The notes under the pieces are model-generated. The model did not search any database. It had not been told where the DNA came from and saw nothing but the letters and a program-made list of their open reading frames with translations. Position numbers and translations under genes: made by a program. Below are positions 26,101 through 35,513 of a DNA stretch of 64,000 nt, piece by piece. Source of the stretch: Fuerstiella marisgermanici (GTDB lineage Bacteria; Planctomycetota; Planctomycetia; Planctomycetales; Planctomycetaceae). Within the stretch, counting starts at the first letter, position 1. Every line of letters starts with the position of its first letter. The stretch covers positions 5,613,001 to 5,677,000 of the forward strand of contig NZ_CP017641.1 of NCBI RefSeq assembly GCF_001983935.1. Reading direction: 5' to 3'.

Positions 26101-27479
26101 CACGAAGGGCACGGCATCACTTCCAGGTGCTTTTCCATCGCTCGACGCAGCATCGGATTCTTGACGGAACGGTATTGCTCCAGAAGCCGATTCACCCAGC
26201 CTTCCCACGTACCTCCGTGCTTGTAAACTCCGCCCCGAGTCTTCCAGCTAAACGTGATGTGCTTGTCGCCCGTTCCGTACAGCCACAAATGCTGAGCCTG
26301 CTCAGGCAGGTCCTTCCACTTGCTCTTCAACAGAGTCCCCGCGTCCATGCCGACGATCTTTTCGATCGCTTCCGCGGCGCTGACCAGAAAGTGCCGAGGC
26401 CACCGGCCGATCTTCTTGAGCGATTTCAGAAACAGCAGCGCTCCGTTTTGAATCGATTTCTTCTCGTCAACAACGACGCTCGACTGAGCAAACCCGTGCC
26501 GCATGCCCAGGCCATGACAGTCCATGCACATACCCAGCGGACTGTTGAAGCTGAACAACTGAGGCGACGGCGGCTCGTAACTCATCCCACTTTCGGCACA
26601 AGCGTAGTGGGCGCTGTAGAGGCGATCAGCCTGCAGGTCTCCGCCGCCTGGCGGGACCTTAGCTATAGATTTAGTCTTCTTCGACGACTTCACTGGATTC
26701 GTAGCATCAGCTTTCGATTGGCCTGCCGCTGCGGGTGCCGTCGGGCTGCCGGCACCTAATTCGGGCGCACAAATCAGCCGCCCGTCTCCCAGCTTAAGCG
26801 CGGCTTCCACTGTTTCCGCCAAGCGACTCCGGTTGCCCGGTCCGGCCACAAGCCGGTCGATCACCACTTCAATGGTATGCTTGTGGTGCCGGCGCAACTT
26901 CAAATCGTCATTCAGGGAGACGACGTCGCCGTCAACTCGCGCTCGCAGGTGGCCTCGTTTCAGCAGGTCTTCGAACAGATCTTTGAATTCGCCCTTCTGG
27001 TTCTGGACGATGGGAGCCAGAATTGAATAGCGAGTTCCTTCCGGCAGCGATGCGATGCTTTCGATAATCGAATCGGTTGATTGAGCCTTGATCGGCTTGC
27101 CAGAAACATAGCAGTAGCCCTGGCCAACTCGAGCAAATAGGACTCGCAGGTAGTCGAATATTTCCGTGATCGTGCCGACGGTACTTCGCGGATTCCGGCT
27201 GGTCGATTTCTGTTGAATGGAAATCGACGGAGCCAGTCCGGAAATCGAATCTACGTTCGGCTTGGGCAACTGGCCGAGAAACTGTCGCGCATAGGTGGAC
27301 AAGGATTCGACGTAGCGGCGTTGGCCTTCTGCGTACAGCGTGTCGAATGCCAGTGAACTTTTCCCGGACCCGGACACGCCGGTCATCACGATCAGTTTAT
27401 TGCGGGGCAGCGAAAGGCTGACGTTCTGCAGATTGTGTTCGCGAGCTCCGCGAATGACGATTTCGGTTTCGGGCATCAA
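20136..27479 (-). CDS. uvrA: Tandem UvrA excinuclease subunit with C-terminal extension
   Basis: A 2447-residue protein holding two full UvrA modules, so four ABC ATPase heads. Walker A loops lie near residues 40 ([10 protein letters not shown]), 730, 1085 ([10 protein letters not shown]) and 1780. The signatures alternate [12 protein letters not shown] and [12 protein letters not shown]. UvrA finds bulky DNA lesions with UvrB in nucleotide excision repair; it usually works as a dimer of about 940 residues, and this chain could be a covalent dimer. The first zinc site is damaged in module 1 (CAESG, and CYVSG where module 2 has CPTCG) but intact in module 2 (CLDCG). C-terminal zinc motifs remain in both ([16 protein letters not shown]). 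Residues after about 2105 form an extension I do not recognise. Four 126-bp in-frame repeats interrupt it. ATG 27479 or 27476. Confidence 0.92.
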   Translation of the reverse strand: MMPETEIVIRGAREHNLQNVSLSLPRNKLIVMTGVSGSGKSSLAFDTLYAEGQRRYVESLSTYARQFLGQLPKPNVDSISGLAPSISIQQKSTSRNPRSTVGTITEIFDYLRVLFARVGQGYCYVSGKPIKAQSTDSIIESIASLPEGTRYSILAPIVQNQKGEFKDLFEDLLKRGHLRARVDGDVVSLNDDLKLRRHHKHTIEVVIDRLVAGPGNRSRLAETVEAALKLGDGRLICAPELGAGSPTAPAAAGQSKADATNPVKSSKKTKSIAKVPPGGGDLQADRLYSAHYACAESGMSYEPPSPQLFSFNSPLGMCMDCHGLGMRHGFAQSSVVVDEKKSIQNGALLFLKSLKKIGRWPRHFLVSAAEAIEKIVGMDAGTLLKSKWKDLPEQAQHLWLYGTGDKHITFSWKTRGGVYKHGGTWEGWVNRLLEQYRSVKNPMLRRAMEKHLEVMPCPSCEGERLNKQARHVKLTSNSARNGKRPLELSLPQVCALSIEEASEFFGSLKLDATQQMIAEEALKEIRGRLGFLLQCGLHYLSLERSAPTLSGGESQRIRLAGQIGCGLVGVVYILDEPSIGLHPRDNVMLLESLQHLRDQGNTVIVVEHDEETMRAADHVVDFGPGPGVRGGELVVEGSVKDLLKNKRSLTGQYLSGRLQIEVPETRRGMKATARQSATSRSQDKTESAANGSSVSNAKHSITVKNARHNNLKGIDVSFPLGRFICVTGVSGSGKSSITNDILWQVLNRDVNKGKGEPGKHDRINGLTKIDKAIDIDQSPIGRTPRSNPATYVKVFDEIRKLFTALPQSKMRGYKPGRFSFNVAGGRCEACEGHGATKLEMDFLADIWVPCDVCEGRRFSHETLEVKYKDHSVAEILNMEIRDALELFENVPKIRNLLQTLVDVGLDYMQLGQPSPTLSGGEAQRIKLARELGKRSTGQTLYLLDEPTTGLHFADVHKLLEVLHGFVDRGNTVIVVEHNLDVIKTADWVIDIGPEGGAGGGEIVVEGTPEEVARCRKSHTGTALRSVLGLKPLKGAAKNNKAAGPQTDPFIFSKRIQISGASQHNLQHIDMEVPRGEMSVFCGPSGSGKTSLAMDTLYAEGQRRYVESLSAYARQFLGQMPKPRVDSIQGLSPAIAIEQKTVGATPRSTVGTVTEIYDYLRVLYARLGVVHCPTCGKEATKQTTDEIVEAVLRLGGKDKDGKRKSRKNAGSVRAMLLAPITVDRQTPYEAAFERLQKNGFARVRVDGVTHSLESPPDIDHRREHEVEVVVDRIVVDSKQRGRITDSVEAALDVGKGVIRVVVADTATDEAQWEDHVFSLHLSCLDCGYSYDHPTPQQFSFNSPLGWCWSCEGLGTEYGANQSLLVTSPERSLWDGAIGAWPNPQTNAAFGMLLQAIGKEFAIPLDEPWYLLTPEQQRVILYGNEDRWIKVDADGPAAPAPASKLKADDTNSVMRTEEGESAPEVPSGSRGLQFRYRGLFPTIELAARLSFSHRRSLLEMAGEKDCSVCNGTRLQELTAAVQLKHTTLPQLCKMPLAKALEFLKSLKLTKAQKQIAGDLLNESVHRLTFLVDVGLDYLTMNRSMPTLSGGESQRIRLAGQVGRSLTGVLYVLDEPTIGLHPRDNGRLLAALKRLRDLGNTVLLVEHDREVLEAADRLFDFGPGAGRLGGNVVAEGTPKQLGRQAKKSLTGGYLSGEQGIPVPEVRRMESISAGGPAAPAAANGSKAADTKRRKQAKKKDPAPQMLSGERGLHWLSLHGATQHNLRSVDLNIPLGTFTCITGVSGSGKSSLIMNTLAPAVARKLNLNTDAPGPHRELLGIEHLSKIVIVDQNPIGNTPASNPATYTGLFDHIRDLFTRMPEAKVRGFGPGRFSFNRAGGRCDDCEGMGQQKIEMHFLPDVWVECTTCQGRRYNDETLNVKFNGHSIADVLDMPVEKALEVFSNVPKIRAPLATLNAIGLGYLTLGQSAPTLSGGEAQRIKLAAELAKPNQGRSLYLLDEPTTGLHFDDIAKLLAVLNSLVEQGNTVVVIEHNLDVIKTADWIVDIGPEAGAGGGMIVAEGTPEDVAGAGGSTAPAAANGSKAATVGRSGRSKKGQSADEVPSDRRNLQSWTGKLLGPVLTDGTRGTIKVFDVKEASKKQAGDVSVAQLGKSAALPWEAEGQKWHTKECLSHDGKRCQWDGEALQFVIDQLAKNKRLAPVNWNHRSTVEVKAKGGLGWLLHARTGHAWVLVLCFRVKKGTFDARSLDASLNLTPIDDVEDIHYYTQSERVSVRNLKSPWQEVTIKIWNKAEVETPQFRQFLEQAVEGHLLQAKKEKANPADLTPWKQLGRKWHLMKKGLPKKPTWDFKTVEKLLPIVEKSFANCEPDFSAKSKITWKDSNGKPAAELHTKRKDGVDLVLHVPNGTVTIGAIADFGVKQEVKPGKDNRDAVLMRFDSDNQIEQPLQRWLAQA
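21165..21290 (-). repeat. 126-bp in-frame palindromic element, copy 4
   Basis: It encodes about residues 2063-2105, after the second UvrA module and before the C-terminal extension. Both ends are near-perfect palindromes of related sequence: GGTTCCGGCGGTCCGACGG plus AACC (21170-21192), and its look-alike at 21268-21290 with GGTGCCG and CCGGCACC arms. The centre is variable. Confidence 0.8.
22230..22355 (-). repeat. 126-bp in-frame palindromic element, copy 3
   Basis: It encodes about residues 1708-1750, in the linker between the two ATPase heads of the second UvrA module. The translated form starts [18 protein letters not shown] and ends near SGERGLHW. Boundaries match the other copies to the base. 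Confidence 0.8.
23067..23192 (-). repeat. 126-bp in-frame palindromic element, copy 2
   Basis: It encodes about residues 1429-1471, within a surface loop of module 2 after the [11 protein letters not shown] segment. The translated form contains [16 protein letters not shown] and ends PSGSRGLQ. This copy is the most diverged in the right arm but has the same length and ends. Confidence 0.78.
26631..26756 (-). repeat. 126-bp in-frame palindromic element, copy 1
   Basis: It encodes about residues 241-283, just before the first zinc site of module 1. The translated form contains [17 protein letters not shown] and ends GGGDLQ. The corresponding place in module 2 has no insertion, so the copy arrived after the module duplication or was lost from one side. 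Confidence 0.8.
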
Positions 27480-27865
27480 TTTTGAACGGTCTCGAAGGAT
27501 GAAAGGCTATTCGACGGGAACAGAGCGTGGCAGATTATAGGCCGCCAACATGACGCGTCATCACACCACCGATAAGTTTGTCCAGGCAGCTTCCCAGGAT
27601 TGAGCGGTTGCCGAGAAGTGCTCACGAATTCCCGGGGCAAATTGAAGTCCTGGAAGTGATTCTGTTAGGCTGCCGCCGCTACAGCGTATTACGCTGACTT
27701 GTGGCCGCGGAACAAGCGTTTCGTACTATCAATGCTGTTTGCCACGAGCCCGAACCGTCCACGACAAAAGGTAAACTGCTCTAGTCACACAGCTGAGAAG
27801 CCCCGCCTTTCAAAAAAGGCGGATTTCTTTCATTCAGCGGCAAACCGGAAAACGCGACCAGACCC
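27480..27865. other. Divergent intergenic region, uvrA and FAD oxidoreductase
   Basis: 386 bp with no ORF I can support. It should carry the promoters of uvrA (minus) and of the FAD gene (plus); no LexA-type box was recognised. An imperfect hairpin lies at 27797-27830 (CCGCCTTT and AAAGGCGG with GAAGC/TTTC flanks). It is a diverged member of the AAGCCCGGCTT hairpin family seen at other places in the window. Confidence 0.45.
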
Positions 27866-29290
27866 ATGGCCAAAGACTTTCTAAAAAATGCGAAGGACGA
27901 ATATGACGTTGTCGTGATCGGCAGCGGACTGGCCGGGCTGACGTCGGCCAACGTCCTTGCTCGGCAGGGCTATTCCGTGCTGCTGCTTGAGCACCATTAC
28001 CAACTTGGCGGCATGGCCACGTGGTTTAAGCGACGCGGCGGTCACATCTTTGACATTTCGCTGCACGGCTTCCCGATCGGAATGATCAAAAGCTGCCGCA
28101 AATACTGGTCGCAGGATATCGCGGATTCGATCGTGCAGTTGAAGGGAATTCGATTCGAGAACCCTCAGTTTTCCGTCCGCACGACCTTCGACCGCAAAGA
28201 TTTTACGCGACTGCTGACAACTGACTTTGGCGTGCCGGAAGAACGAGTCACTGCGTTCTTCGACAAGGCTCGCAGCATGAACTTCTACGACGACCAGAAA
28301 ACGACGACTCGCGAACTGTTCGAAGAATTCTTTCCGGGACGCGACGATGTTGTGCGCCTGCTGATGGAACCGATCACGTACGCGAACGGGTCGACATTGG
28401 AAGACCCAGCCATCACGTACGGCATCGTGTTTTCCAACTTCATGCACAAGGGCGTGTATACGTTTCGAGGCGGCACGGATGCGTTGGTCAATAAAATGAA
28501 GGCCGAGTTAGTCGGCAACGGCGTCGACATTCGTATTCGCACGCTGGTGGAGAAAATCGAAGTCGGTCCGGATCAGAAGGTCCAGGCGGTTGTGGTGAAC
28601 GGGCGGCGGATCAAGTGCCGTGCGGTGATGTCCAATGCGAACATCAAGTCCACGATTCTGCGCATGACGGGTGAGGAGCACTTCAGCAAAGATTATGTTG
28701 ACGAAACAAAAGCCGTGCGACTGAACAGCAGCAGTTGCCAGGTTTACATGGCCTTGAAGCCAGGCGAAGGCTTCGACGAAAGCGTCGGCGATTTGTTGTT
28801 CCATTCCGAACACAAAGGCTTCGACATAGAAGCCATTTTAAGCATGAACGTCAGCAGTCGCACATTCAGCTTTTACTATCCGGAAACTCGGCCCGGCAGC
28901 GATCGCTGGCTGATCGTATCGTCGACAAATGCCAACTACCGCGACTGGGCCGATCTGTCAGAAGAAGACTACCAGGCGGCGAAAAAGGATCTGGAAGAGA
29001 CGACTCTGGACTGCCTGGAACAGTACGTGCCGGACATTCGAGCAAAGCTGGATCACATCGAAGCCGCAACTCCGCGAACGTTTGAACACTACACTCGACA
29101 CATCGCCGGATCGTCATTCGGCACCAAGTTTGAAGGCCTAAAAGTCAGCCAGAATTTGCCGGAACAGGTGGGCGGCTTGTTTCACGCCGGTTCTGTGGGC
29201 ATCATTATGTCTGGCTGGCTGGGAGCTGTAAATTACGGCGTGATCGTCAGCAACAATGTGGACAAATATTTGATTGGCAACGGAGCGTAG
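27866..29290 (+). CDS. Phytoene-desaturase-like FAD-dependent oxidoreductase
   Basis: A protein of 474 residues. The N-terminus has the Rossmann dinucleotide-binding motif [18 protein letters not shown] followed by [20 protein letters not shown], the FAD signature of the CrtI / amine-oxidase-like superfamily. Near the C-terminus [20 protein letters not shown] is the matching FAD-closing motif. There is no signal peptide. Members desaturate, isomerise or saturate isoprenoids and related lipids. No carotenoid genes are adjacent, so the substrate is unknown. It lies 55 bp before a secreted sulfatase on the same strand and may share its transcript. Superfamily is sure; substrate is not. Confidence 0.8.
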   Translation: MAKDFLKNAKDEYDVVVIGSGLAGLTSANVLARQGYSVLLLEHHYQLGGMATWFKRRGGHIFDISLHGFPIGMIKSCRKYWSQDIADSIVQLKGIRFENPQFSVRTTFDRKDFTRLLTTDFGVPEERVTAFFDKARSMNFYDDQKTTTRELFEEFFPGRDDVVRLLMEPITYANGSTLEDPAITYGIVFSNFMHKGVYTFRGGTDALVNKMKAELVGNGVDIRIRTLVEKIEVGPDQKVQAVVVNGRRIKCRAVMSNANIKSTILRMTGEEHFSKDYVDETKAVRLNSSSCQVYMALKPGEGFDESVGDLLFHSEHKGFDIEAILSMNVSSRTFSFYYPETRPGSDRWLIVSSTNANYRDWADLSEEDYQAAKKDLEETTLDCLEQYVPDIRAKLDHIEAATPRTFEHYTRHIAGSSFGTKFEGLKVSQNLPEQVGGLFHAGSVGIIMSGWLGAVNYGVIVSNNVDKYLIGNGA

Positions 29291-29345
29291 AGACGGCAAC
29301 ACGGGCTCGCTCCCTCCGCCCCAGTAATTTTCGGGAGTACCGTGC

Positions 29346-30935
29346 ATGTTTCGACTCGTCGCAGTTTGTGCCTGTCTGGTTGGAATCTGCAGCTCCGCCG
29401 ACGCGGCTTCCCGGCCAAACGTTCTGCTAATCATGGCAGACGACCTGGGCTATTCGGACCTCGGCTGCTACGGCTCGGAGATTCAAACACCGAACCTTGA
29501 CCAGCTGGCCACGAACGGACTGAAGTTTACTCAGTTTTATAACACCGCCCGATGCTGGCCCACGCGAGCCGCCCTAGTGACCGGCTACTACGCTCAACAG
29601 GTCGGCCGCGACAAACTGCCGGGCGGTGGTGGCGGAGGCGGCAATCGAAACGCTCGACCGAAATGGGCTCGATTACTGCCCGACATGCTGCGACCGGCAG
29701 GCTATCGAAGTTACCACTCTGGCAAATGGCATATCGACGGTATGCCAATCGCTGCCGGTTTTGATCGTTCCTACCTGTTGAAGGACCAGGGCCGATTCTT
29801 CAACCCGACGAAGCACTGGGAAGACGATCAGCCCCTGCCGCCGGTGAAGAAGGAATCAGGGTTCTACGGTACGATTGCGATCGCCGACCATGCGATCAAG
29901 TGCCTGAAGGAACACCAGGCGGATCACGCCGACAAGCCATTCTTTCATTACCTCGCCTTCACCGCGCCGCATTTTCCGCTACATGCGTTGCCGGAAGACA
30001 TTGCGAAATATCGCGACCGCTATCTTGAAGGCTGGGAAGCCGTTAGAGACCAACGCCATCAGCGGCAGAAGAATTCCGGGCTGCTGGATGTGTCTCTGTC
30101 GGCCGTCGAAAATGATCTTGGCCCGCCGTACCACTTCCCCGATCACTTAAAAATCCTGGGTGACGCGGAAGTCAATCGCCCGGTCGGTTGGGAAACGCTG
30201 ACACCCGTTCAGAAACGGTTTCAGGCCACGAAGATGGCGATTCACGCGGCGATGATCGATCGCGTTGATCAGGAAATCGGACGCGTGCTGAGTCAGCTAA
30301 AGAGCATGTCCGCCTTCGAAGACACGCTGATCTTTTTCCTGTCCGACAACGGCGCCAGCGCAGAAATCATGGTACGTGACGATGGCCACGATCCAGACGC
30401 TCCGATGGGGTCTGCAGCCACGTATTTGTGCCTCGGCCCCGGTTGGTCGACAACCTGCAACACACCGTTTCGTCGTCACAAGACGTGGGTTCACGAAGGC
30501 GGGATCTCAACGCCGCTGATTATGCACTGGCCGACCGGCATCCAGGCCAAAGGCGAACTTCGACACGGCTCGGGGCACGTAATTGACATCGTGCCGACCA
30601 TTCTTGATGTCTGCGGAGCGGATCGTTTAAGCGAATGGAAGGGAACACCAGTGCCCGCGCCGCCGGGGAAAAGCCTGCGACCAGCTTTCGAAGAGGACTC
30701 CACGATCAAGCGTGACGATCTGTGGTGGTTTCACGACGGCCACAAAGCGATCCGGCAGGGCGACTGGAAACTCGTCGCCGCGAAGGATGAACCATGGGAG
30801 CTGTACGATCTCTCGAACGACCGAGCCGAACAGAACAACCTGGCCGCAACCCACGCTCAGCGAGTCACCGAAATGGCGGCGAAGTGGGAAGCACTGGGCG
30901 CTGAGTTCCGTGCGACGTATGAATCGGCGGAGTAG
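29346..30935 (+). CDS. Secreted type I sulfatase
   Basis: A protein of 529 residues with a clear signal peptide (MFRLVAVCACLVGICSSADA). ATG 29346 is preceded by GGGAG. RPNVLLIMADDLGYSDLGCY provides the metal-binding Asp pair. ARCWPTRAALVTG carries CxPxR, where the Cys is oxidised to formylglycine by the sulfatase-modifying enzyme. GKWHIDG and FFLSDNGAS follow. A Gly-rich stretch (GGGGGGGN) after the active site is unusual but in frame. The enzyme likely removes sulfate esters from polysaccharides outside the cytoplasm, as is typical in marine planctomycetes. The specific substrate cannot be judged. Confidence 0.92.
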   Translation: MFRLVAVCACLVGICSSADAASRPNVLLIMADDLGYSDLGCYGSEIQTPNLDQLATNGLKFTQFYNTARCWPTRAALVTGYYAQQVGRDKLPGGGGGGGNRNARPKWARLLPDMLRPAGYRSYHSGKWHIDGMPIAAGFDRSYLLKDQGRFFNPTKHWEDDQPLPPVKKESGFYGTIAIADHAIKCLKEHQADHADKPFFHYLAFTAPHFPLHALPEDIAKYRDRYLEGWEAVRDQRHQRQKNSGLLDVSLSAVENDLGPPYHFPDHLKILGDAEVNRPVGWETLTPVQKRFQATKMAIHAAMIDRVDQEIGRVLSQLKSMSAFEDTLIFFLSDNGASAEIMVRDDGHDPDAPMGSAATYLCLGPGWSTTCNTPFRRHKTWVHEGGISTPLIMHWPTGIQAKGELRHGSGHVIDIVPTILDVCGADRLSEWKGTPVPAPPGKSLRPAFEEDSTIKRDDLWWFHDGHKAIRQGDWKLVAAKDEPWELYDLSNDRAEQNNLAATHAQRVTEMAAKWEALGAEFRATYESAE

Positions 30936-31033
30936 TGAGGAGTTGGAGCCGGGCAGAATTGAAATCTGCCTGAAAGCGGTCCCCCCCCATCGAGTGTCAA
31001 ATCCTAAACTGCTGGGCGGCAGTTTCCGGCGCG

Positions 31034-31324
31034 CTACCGGTCAGCCCAGTAGTCTGGGGCGCGAGAGCTGTGGGCCAACGCTATGACTACAATATCCTTC
31101 TGCACAGTGCGATAGATAATCCGAAACGGATAGCGCCGAAGCAGGAAGTAGTGATGCCGGGCATCGCACATGGGGAAGCGGTGTGGGTCCGCAACGATTT
31201 GAGCTAACGCGCGATCGAATTCGGCATCGAAATCATTCGCAGCATCCGTGCTGTGTTCTGCGTACCAAGTCAGAGATTCGGTGTAGTCGATTTCGGCAGC
31301 CGAACATAAAACAATGTTAGCCAT
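31034..31324 (-). CDS. ParE/RelE-type toxin
   Basis: A 96-residue protein from the internal ATG at 31324, which overlaps the antitoxin gene by 8 bp. It reads AAEIDYTESLTWYAEHSTDA, then FDRALAQIVADPHRFPMCD, and LLRRYPFRIIYRTVQKDIVV, the small alpha/beta fold of the ParE/RelE superfamily. ParE members poison DNA gyrase and RelE members cut mRNA; the sequence alone does not separate them. The longer frame up to 31375 is rejected because it would run deep into the antitoxin gene. The partner is a TIGR02574-type addiction module protein, a common match for this toxin group. Confidence 0.82.
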   Translation of the reverse strand: MANIVLCSAAEIDYTESLTWYAEHSTDAANDFDAEFDRALAQIVADPHRFPMCDARHHYFLLRRYPFRIIYRTVQKDIVVIALAHSSRAPDYWADR

Positions 31325-31553
31325 CGAGGCCAGCCTTGCGGCGGGCTCGTTGGCGGACGTCTGCCCATACGGCACCAGTCATTTCGCCGGAGTCGTAAGC
31401 ATTGCTTCTGCGATCAGCCTCCGCCACCCAATGACTATCCGGAGGAACCCAGTCAGTCGGAGACACATCGTCCCAGAGTGCCGCGATAAGCTGGGCACGT
31501 TCCCCCGAGGGCAGGCTTTGAGCGGCGTTCAGGATTTCTGTTAGCGTAGTCAT
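31317..31553 (-). CDS. Addiction-module antitoxin (TIGR02574-like)
   Basis: A 78-residue protein from ATG at 31553, the first gene of the minus-strand pair. The N-terminal half ILNAAQSLPSGERAQLIAAL is the helix typical of this antitoxin group. The C-terminal half DSHWVAEADRRSNAYDSGEM ends in a basic tail, where toxin binding is expected. The frame extends to 31769 but that part has no start signal and unlike composition. It is tightly coupled to the toxin gene by 8 bp overlap. Confidence 0.78.
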   Translation of the reverse strand: MTTLTEILNAAQSLPSGERAQLIAALWDDVSPTDWVPPDSHWVAEADRRSNAYDSGEMTGAVWADVRQRARRKAGLDG

Positions 31554-31762
31554 GCCTTCAGTATACCGTTTCTGCATCGCAAGACGAGTGGCGAATAAGT
31601 TCGTGCCATTCGTAGCGGAAGCCGCCAAGGCTTTCGGCTCTCTATTCGAGGTCTGCTGGGCGCCGAATTTCGTACGATATACGAAGACTCGAAATGACTC
31701 GAATGTTGTCCCGGAGTGTGTTGCCCCGGCGGCGTAAGAACAGCTTGGGACGTTTATTTTCA

Positions 31763-32164
31763 TCACCAAGCCTGCATCGTGTATACATTACCGAACCCCA
31801 GTGCAAGCTCGGCAAGAACGCAGAGTGCGATCGGACGGGGCGAGTAATGGCGGATCAGGAGTATAACCACCAAAGGTGGAAACACATAAAAGGCACACAG
31901 GAATGAAACGGCGGCAAAACCAAGAACGACATGCCCGGTTGCGGTGTAATCATTGAGTCCGTCCGCATTTACGGTCCAGAAATCCAGAATGCCGGCTCGC
32001 TCAAGCCGAACGACTACGGCAGCATAAATCAGCCACAATGTCTGCGCCCAGATCACGGTGCGAATGCCACCAGATGGACGCTTTGAGCAACTGTTTGTGC
32101 TTGCAGTGGGTGATTCGTATGGATTCAGGATCTTCCCTCCACAGCTCAATTTGCTGCGTTCCAC
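31763..32164 (-). CDS. Small membrane protein with NPYESP N-terminus
   Basis: A protein of up to 133 residues. It carries NPYESPTA near the start, a motif that often opens small planctomycete membrane proteins, and three likely transmembrane helices (VIWAQTLWLIYAAVVV, GHVVLGFAAVSFLCAFYVF, ALCVLAELALGFG). Function is unknown. The listed start is GTG 32164, 19 bp inside the preceding ThuA gene. However, a strong GGAGGG (32135-32140) is followed 6 nt later by CTG (32128) directly before the NPYESP codons. This suggests a non-AUG start there and a protein of about 121 residues. Confidence 0.6.
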   Translation of the reverse strand: MERSKLSCGGKILNPYESPTASTNSCSKRPSGGIRTVIWAQTLWLIYAAVVVRLERAGILDFWTVNADGLNDYTATGHVVLGFAAVSFLCAFYVFPPLVVILLIRHYSPRPIALCVLAELALGFGNVYTMQAW

Positions 32165-33756
32165 TCATCCAGCATTGCTTGAATACGAGCTTTGTTGAAG
32201 TCTTCCGGCATGTCGTAGTCCTGATTCTTCAACAGGTCGTCGATTGTGACCTTCGGGGTTGGCACGCCGTCTTCGGGCACGTCTGCGTGAGCCGTCCATG
32301 CAATCGCATTTAGAACCAGCTTGCGAAAATTGTCATTGCCCCAGTTCCAATGGTAGTGGCCGCCGGTGAAGCCGAATCCGCGGCCGCCGTCGCTTCGAGT
32401 TCTCGCCCACGCCACGGCCTGCGGTTCCTTGCGATCAATGACGGCCGCTCGGACGTACTCATTGTTGCTGTGAGGACCGTCTTTGCGTGTGAGTGAGCCG
32501 TCGTCCTTGACCAGCGTGTTGGCTGGCGGCAGTTCGGTCAGAATCGGGGTGACTCGGTCCTGATCTTCGGCGAACCGCATGTGGTAATACCATTCGTCGT
32601 TGACAGTGAAAGGCTTCACTCCGTTGGCGATGGGGTGGTTGGGGAAATCATCGAAAGTGCCTGTCCAGTGAGGATTCACGGACCAGTCAGTTTCAAAATA
32701 ACCGCCCGTCCAATTTTTGAAGGCTTCGCCCACGGGGCCGATTGGAACTTCTACGCCGTAGTGAATGCAGGCCATGCCGACGCCGCGATTTTGAATCTGT
32801 TGCAGACGGTTCACGTGGTCATTAAACGGGTGCCGCCCACCGCCGTCGCAGTAGACGACGATGGAATCGACGTTGTCGAGCACGCTGTCATCCTTTGGCC
32901 AGCCGTTGGTGTAAACCTCTGCTTCGATGTTCAGGCCGCTGCTGTTCAATTGTTCCGCCAGCAGCATGCAACCGGCCTTGTGTTCGTGAGCTCCGAAGCC
33001 GTGGCTAGGGGTTCCCGCGATTAACGCGACCTTTTTTTTTACAGGCAGCTTCTTGATGCGGATGTTGCGGAACTGAACAGTCATGGCCGGGCCCACGTGA
33101 ATCTGCAAGGCCAGCAACCCGGTTGCTCGACGGTTCTTGATGTCGTTGTCGACACATTCAATCGTAGCCGTGTCGTTGATGAAGTGTTTGAAGTGGTAGC
33201 CATCTGCCACGATTCGATACTTGTTCCAGTCTTCATCCTTAATCTTCGCCTGGATGTCAGCGCTTTTTCCCACGCTGCCCGTCACGTTCACTTTGACCTT
33301 GCCATCGTCGCCGGACGTCAGTTCCGTCTTCTGACCTCGGTTTGCCAGGATGCCTCGGAACTGTTCGCCGTACAAAATCCCTGAATACGTTTTGCCAGCT
33401 TCGAAGTCGGCCTGATATCCGCCGATGCCCCATTCGCGATCGGGCAGTTCAAAGCTGCGGTACTGGATGCCGGAATTGCCGTTGACGATTTTGTATTCCA
33501 GTTGCAGTTCGAAATTATCGAACTCACCACCGCGATAGATCAGAAAACTGTTGGTCTTCAGTTTGTTGTCGTCGGTAGTTCTCCCCGTGATGGCTCCATC
33601 TTCGACACTCCATCGTTCCGGGTCGCCGTCCCAGTTCGTGAGCGTCTTGCCGTCAAACAGCGATTGCCATTCGTCGGCCGCTATGGCCTGACTGGACGCT
33701 GCGGCGGCCAACATAACAACCATCAATTTCGCACATGCTCGCATCATGTTTCTCAT
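32146..33756 (-). CDS. Secreted DUF1080-ThuA fusion protein
   Basis: A protein of 536 residues from ATG at 33756, placed before the signal peptide (MRACAKLMVVMLAAAASSQA). The longer frame to 33909 has no signal. Residues about 27-230 form a DUF1080 (3-keto-disaccharide hydrolase / concanavalin-like) domain: WQSLFDGKTLTNWDGDPERW, GNSGIQYRSFE, and GLLALQIHVGPAMTVQFRNI. Residues about 235-500 form a ThuA-like domain of the glutamine-amidotransferase fold: KKVALIAGTPSHGFGAHEHK, VVYCDGGGRHPFNDH, and GRGFGFTGGHYHWNWGND. Such proteins act on sugars outside the cytoplasm in Planctomycetota. The pairing in one chain is seen in this phylum. Exact substrate unknown. Confidence 0.85.
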   Translation of the reverse strand: MRNMMRACAKLMVVMLAAAASSQAIAADEWQSLFDGKTLTNWDGDPERWSVEDGAITGRTTDDNKLKTNSFLIYRGGEFDNFELQLEYKIVNGNSGIQYRSFELPDREWGIGGYQADFEAGKTYSGILYGEQFRGILANRGQKTELTSGDDGKVKVNVTGSVGKSADIQAKIKDEDWNKYRIVADGYHFKHFINDTATIECVDNDIKNRRATGLLALQIHVGPAMTVQFRNIRIKKLPVKKKVALIAGTPSHGFGAHEHKAGCMLLAEQLNSSGLNIEAEVYTNGWPKDDSVLDNVDSIVVYCDGGGRHPFNDHVNRLQQIQNRGVGMACIHYGVEVPIGPVGEAFKNWTGGYFETDWSVNPHWTGTFDDFPNHPIANGVKPFTVNDEWYYHMRFAEDQDRVTPILTELPPANTLVKDDGSLTRKDGPHSNNEYVRAAVIDRKEPQAVAWARTRSDGGRGFGFTGGHYHWNWGNDNFRKLVLNAIAWTAHADVPEDGVPTPKVTIDDLLKNQDYDMPEDFNKARIQAMLDEWNAAN

Positions 33757-33934
33757 TCCCGACAGTTTGGATTCGCAGGCCAAAGGAAAAGCCCACAGAC
33801 TGAAGCGTTCTAATGCTCCATGTTTACTCGATTGCCACACCGATTTCCAACAACAATCGGAGTTTCCGCAGTGACGAAGCTGGCCGCAGTGGAGCTCAAA
33901 TAGCCACACACAGCAAACGCTAAACTGGTGTCGA

Positions 33935-35398
33935 CTAGCGTTCGCTGATGGCGGCTTTGTCAGCTTTTACTTGTCCATCTCGCAGGTCCAGGCTCAACAA
34001 CCAGTCTTCGCTGCGCAGGTACAGTCGGCCGTTGGACAGCACTGGAGCGGCCCACGCCGGGTAGCCGATTTCGTCGAAGGACGTGCGGCGGTCTTCCTTG
34101 AATTCTTTGGAATCGACATGCACCACGGCCAGCGTGCCACGTTCGCCCAGCACAACAAACCTGTCGCCCACTTGAATCAGGGAGCCGCGACCAAAGTACG
34201 GAAACGGGACCGCTTTGCCCGTTTTGCGGTCGATAATTTTTCCGGTTTGGCGATCGCGAGCCAGGTCGCTGGCGGTGCCTGAAAAGCCGGTGGATTCCCA
34301 CATCACCTTTCCGTCTTCGACTCGCACACAACGCAGTTCGCCCTGATTTTCGTGGCGACCGCTGAAGCCGTAGAGAAACCCATCGACGTGGATCGGTGTG
34401 GACCAGTGAGCCAGCATATTTTCTTCGTCGCGCCAGACTTCGGTGAACGACTTGCCGTCAGGCTTCACCTTCAGCAACGCCGAACCAACCTCGTAGGCGG
34501 CCGTCAGAAAGATCTGGTCGTCAATCACGACCGGTCGTGCCGCGTTGACGGAATCGTGCGTCTTTGACCGAAACCAATAGTGGAAGTTCTCTTCACCCGT
34601 CGCGGGATCAAGCGACACCAATCCCTGCCGGACAAGGCAAAGCAGATGTTGCTGACCGTGGATGGTGGCGATCAGCGGTGATGAATAGCTGATCACCATT
34701 TCGCTGCCCGTCCAGCGATAGGGCTCTTTTGTGTGAGCGTCGATCGCGCCGTCCCACGTCTGCTTACCGACGGCTTCCCATGCGATGCTGCCGTCTGACG
34801 TGTTGAAGGCGACAACGCCGGAATTCGGCTGACCTCCGACAAACACAATCAAGCGGTCGCCGTCCAAAATCGGTGAACAGCCAACGCCGAAAAACCAACG
34901 AGGCAAGTCGTGCTTTTCTTTCAGCGCGTGTTGCCAAACGACCTTGCCGGTTTTCATGTCGGTGCAGCACAGCCTGCCTTCTGCACCCAGCGTATAGCAA
35001 TGCGTTTCCGTCAGGACGGGCGAACAGCGTGGTCCGTTGTTGTAACCGTAAGGGTCGCTGAATTCGCTTTCGTAGCCATGTTCCCAAACGACAGATCCAT
35101 CGTTGACGTTGCGGCAGGACACGATTTCTTTATCGCCCTGCCGATGGTGAATCACAAGTCGTTCGCCCAGAGTCGACGGTGCGCTGTAACCGGTGCCGAT
35201 TTCCTGCTTCCACAGAACTTTGGGACCGTCCTCCGGCCATTCCAGATTGACACTCGTTTCTGCGGACGTCCCGTCGTGACGCAGCCCCAGAAACCAGGGC
35301 CAGTCTTCAGCAACGGCGACAGAAGTCATCGCGAACCAGACGCAAGCGACAGACAAGTGCGCCATTGCAGCGGCGCGAAGGGCAGGGGGGGAAGGCAT
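33935..35398 (-). CDS. Secreted PQQ-like beta-propeller protein
   Basis: A protein of 487 residues with a signal peptide ending near SVAVAEDW. ATG at 35398 is used; an in-frame ATG at 35365 is closer to the hydrophobic core. The body is built of repeating beta-propeller blades of the BamB/PQQ-dehydrogenase type: DGSVVWEHGYE, MKTGKVVWQHAL, TSDGSIAWEAVGK, and EDGKVMWESTG. Catalytic PQQ-dehydrogenase residues were not recognised, so it is more likely a scaffold or binding protein than a dehydrogenase. The gene may be in the same transcript as the downstream DUF1080-ThuA gene. Confidence 0.82.
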   Translation of the reverse strand: MPSPPALRAAAMAHLSVACVWFAMTSVAVAEDWPWFLGLRHDGTSAETSVNLEWPEDGPKVLWKQEIGTGYSAPSTLGERLVIHHRQGDKEIVSCRNVNDGSVVWEHGYESEFSDPYGYNNGPRCSPVLTETHCYTLGAEGRLCCTDMKTGKVVWQHALKEKHDLPRWFFGVGCSPILDGDRLIVFVGGQPNSGVVAFNTSDGSIAWEAVGKQTWDGAIDAHTKEPYRWTGSEMVISYSSPLIATIHGQQHLLCLVRQGLVSLDPATGEENFHYWFRSKTHDSVNAARPVVIDDQIFLTAAYEVGSALLKVKPDGKSFTEVWRDEENMLAHWSTPIHVDGFLYGFSGRHENQGELRCVRVEDGKVMWESTGFSGTASDLARDRQTGKIIDRKTGKAVPFPYFGRGSLIQVGDRFVVLGERGTLAVVHVDSKEFKEDRRTSFDEIGYPAWAAPVLSNGRLYLRSEDWLLSLDLRDGQVKADKAAISER

Positions 35399-35513
35399 AA
35401 CGGCGAGCAGCTAATTGGTGGGCAGAAAACAAAAGTGGCTCGCATTATCGCGGGTACGGCGGGTGATGTATAGGTCTGGCTCCCGGAGATGCAGTGCTGC
35501 GGCCGAACACGAA

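Noticed and set aside
26067-26759. 230-codon plus-strand frame inside uvrA
   Set aside because: Antisense to conserved UvrA sequence and to one of the 126-bp repeats.
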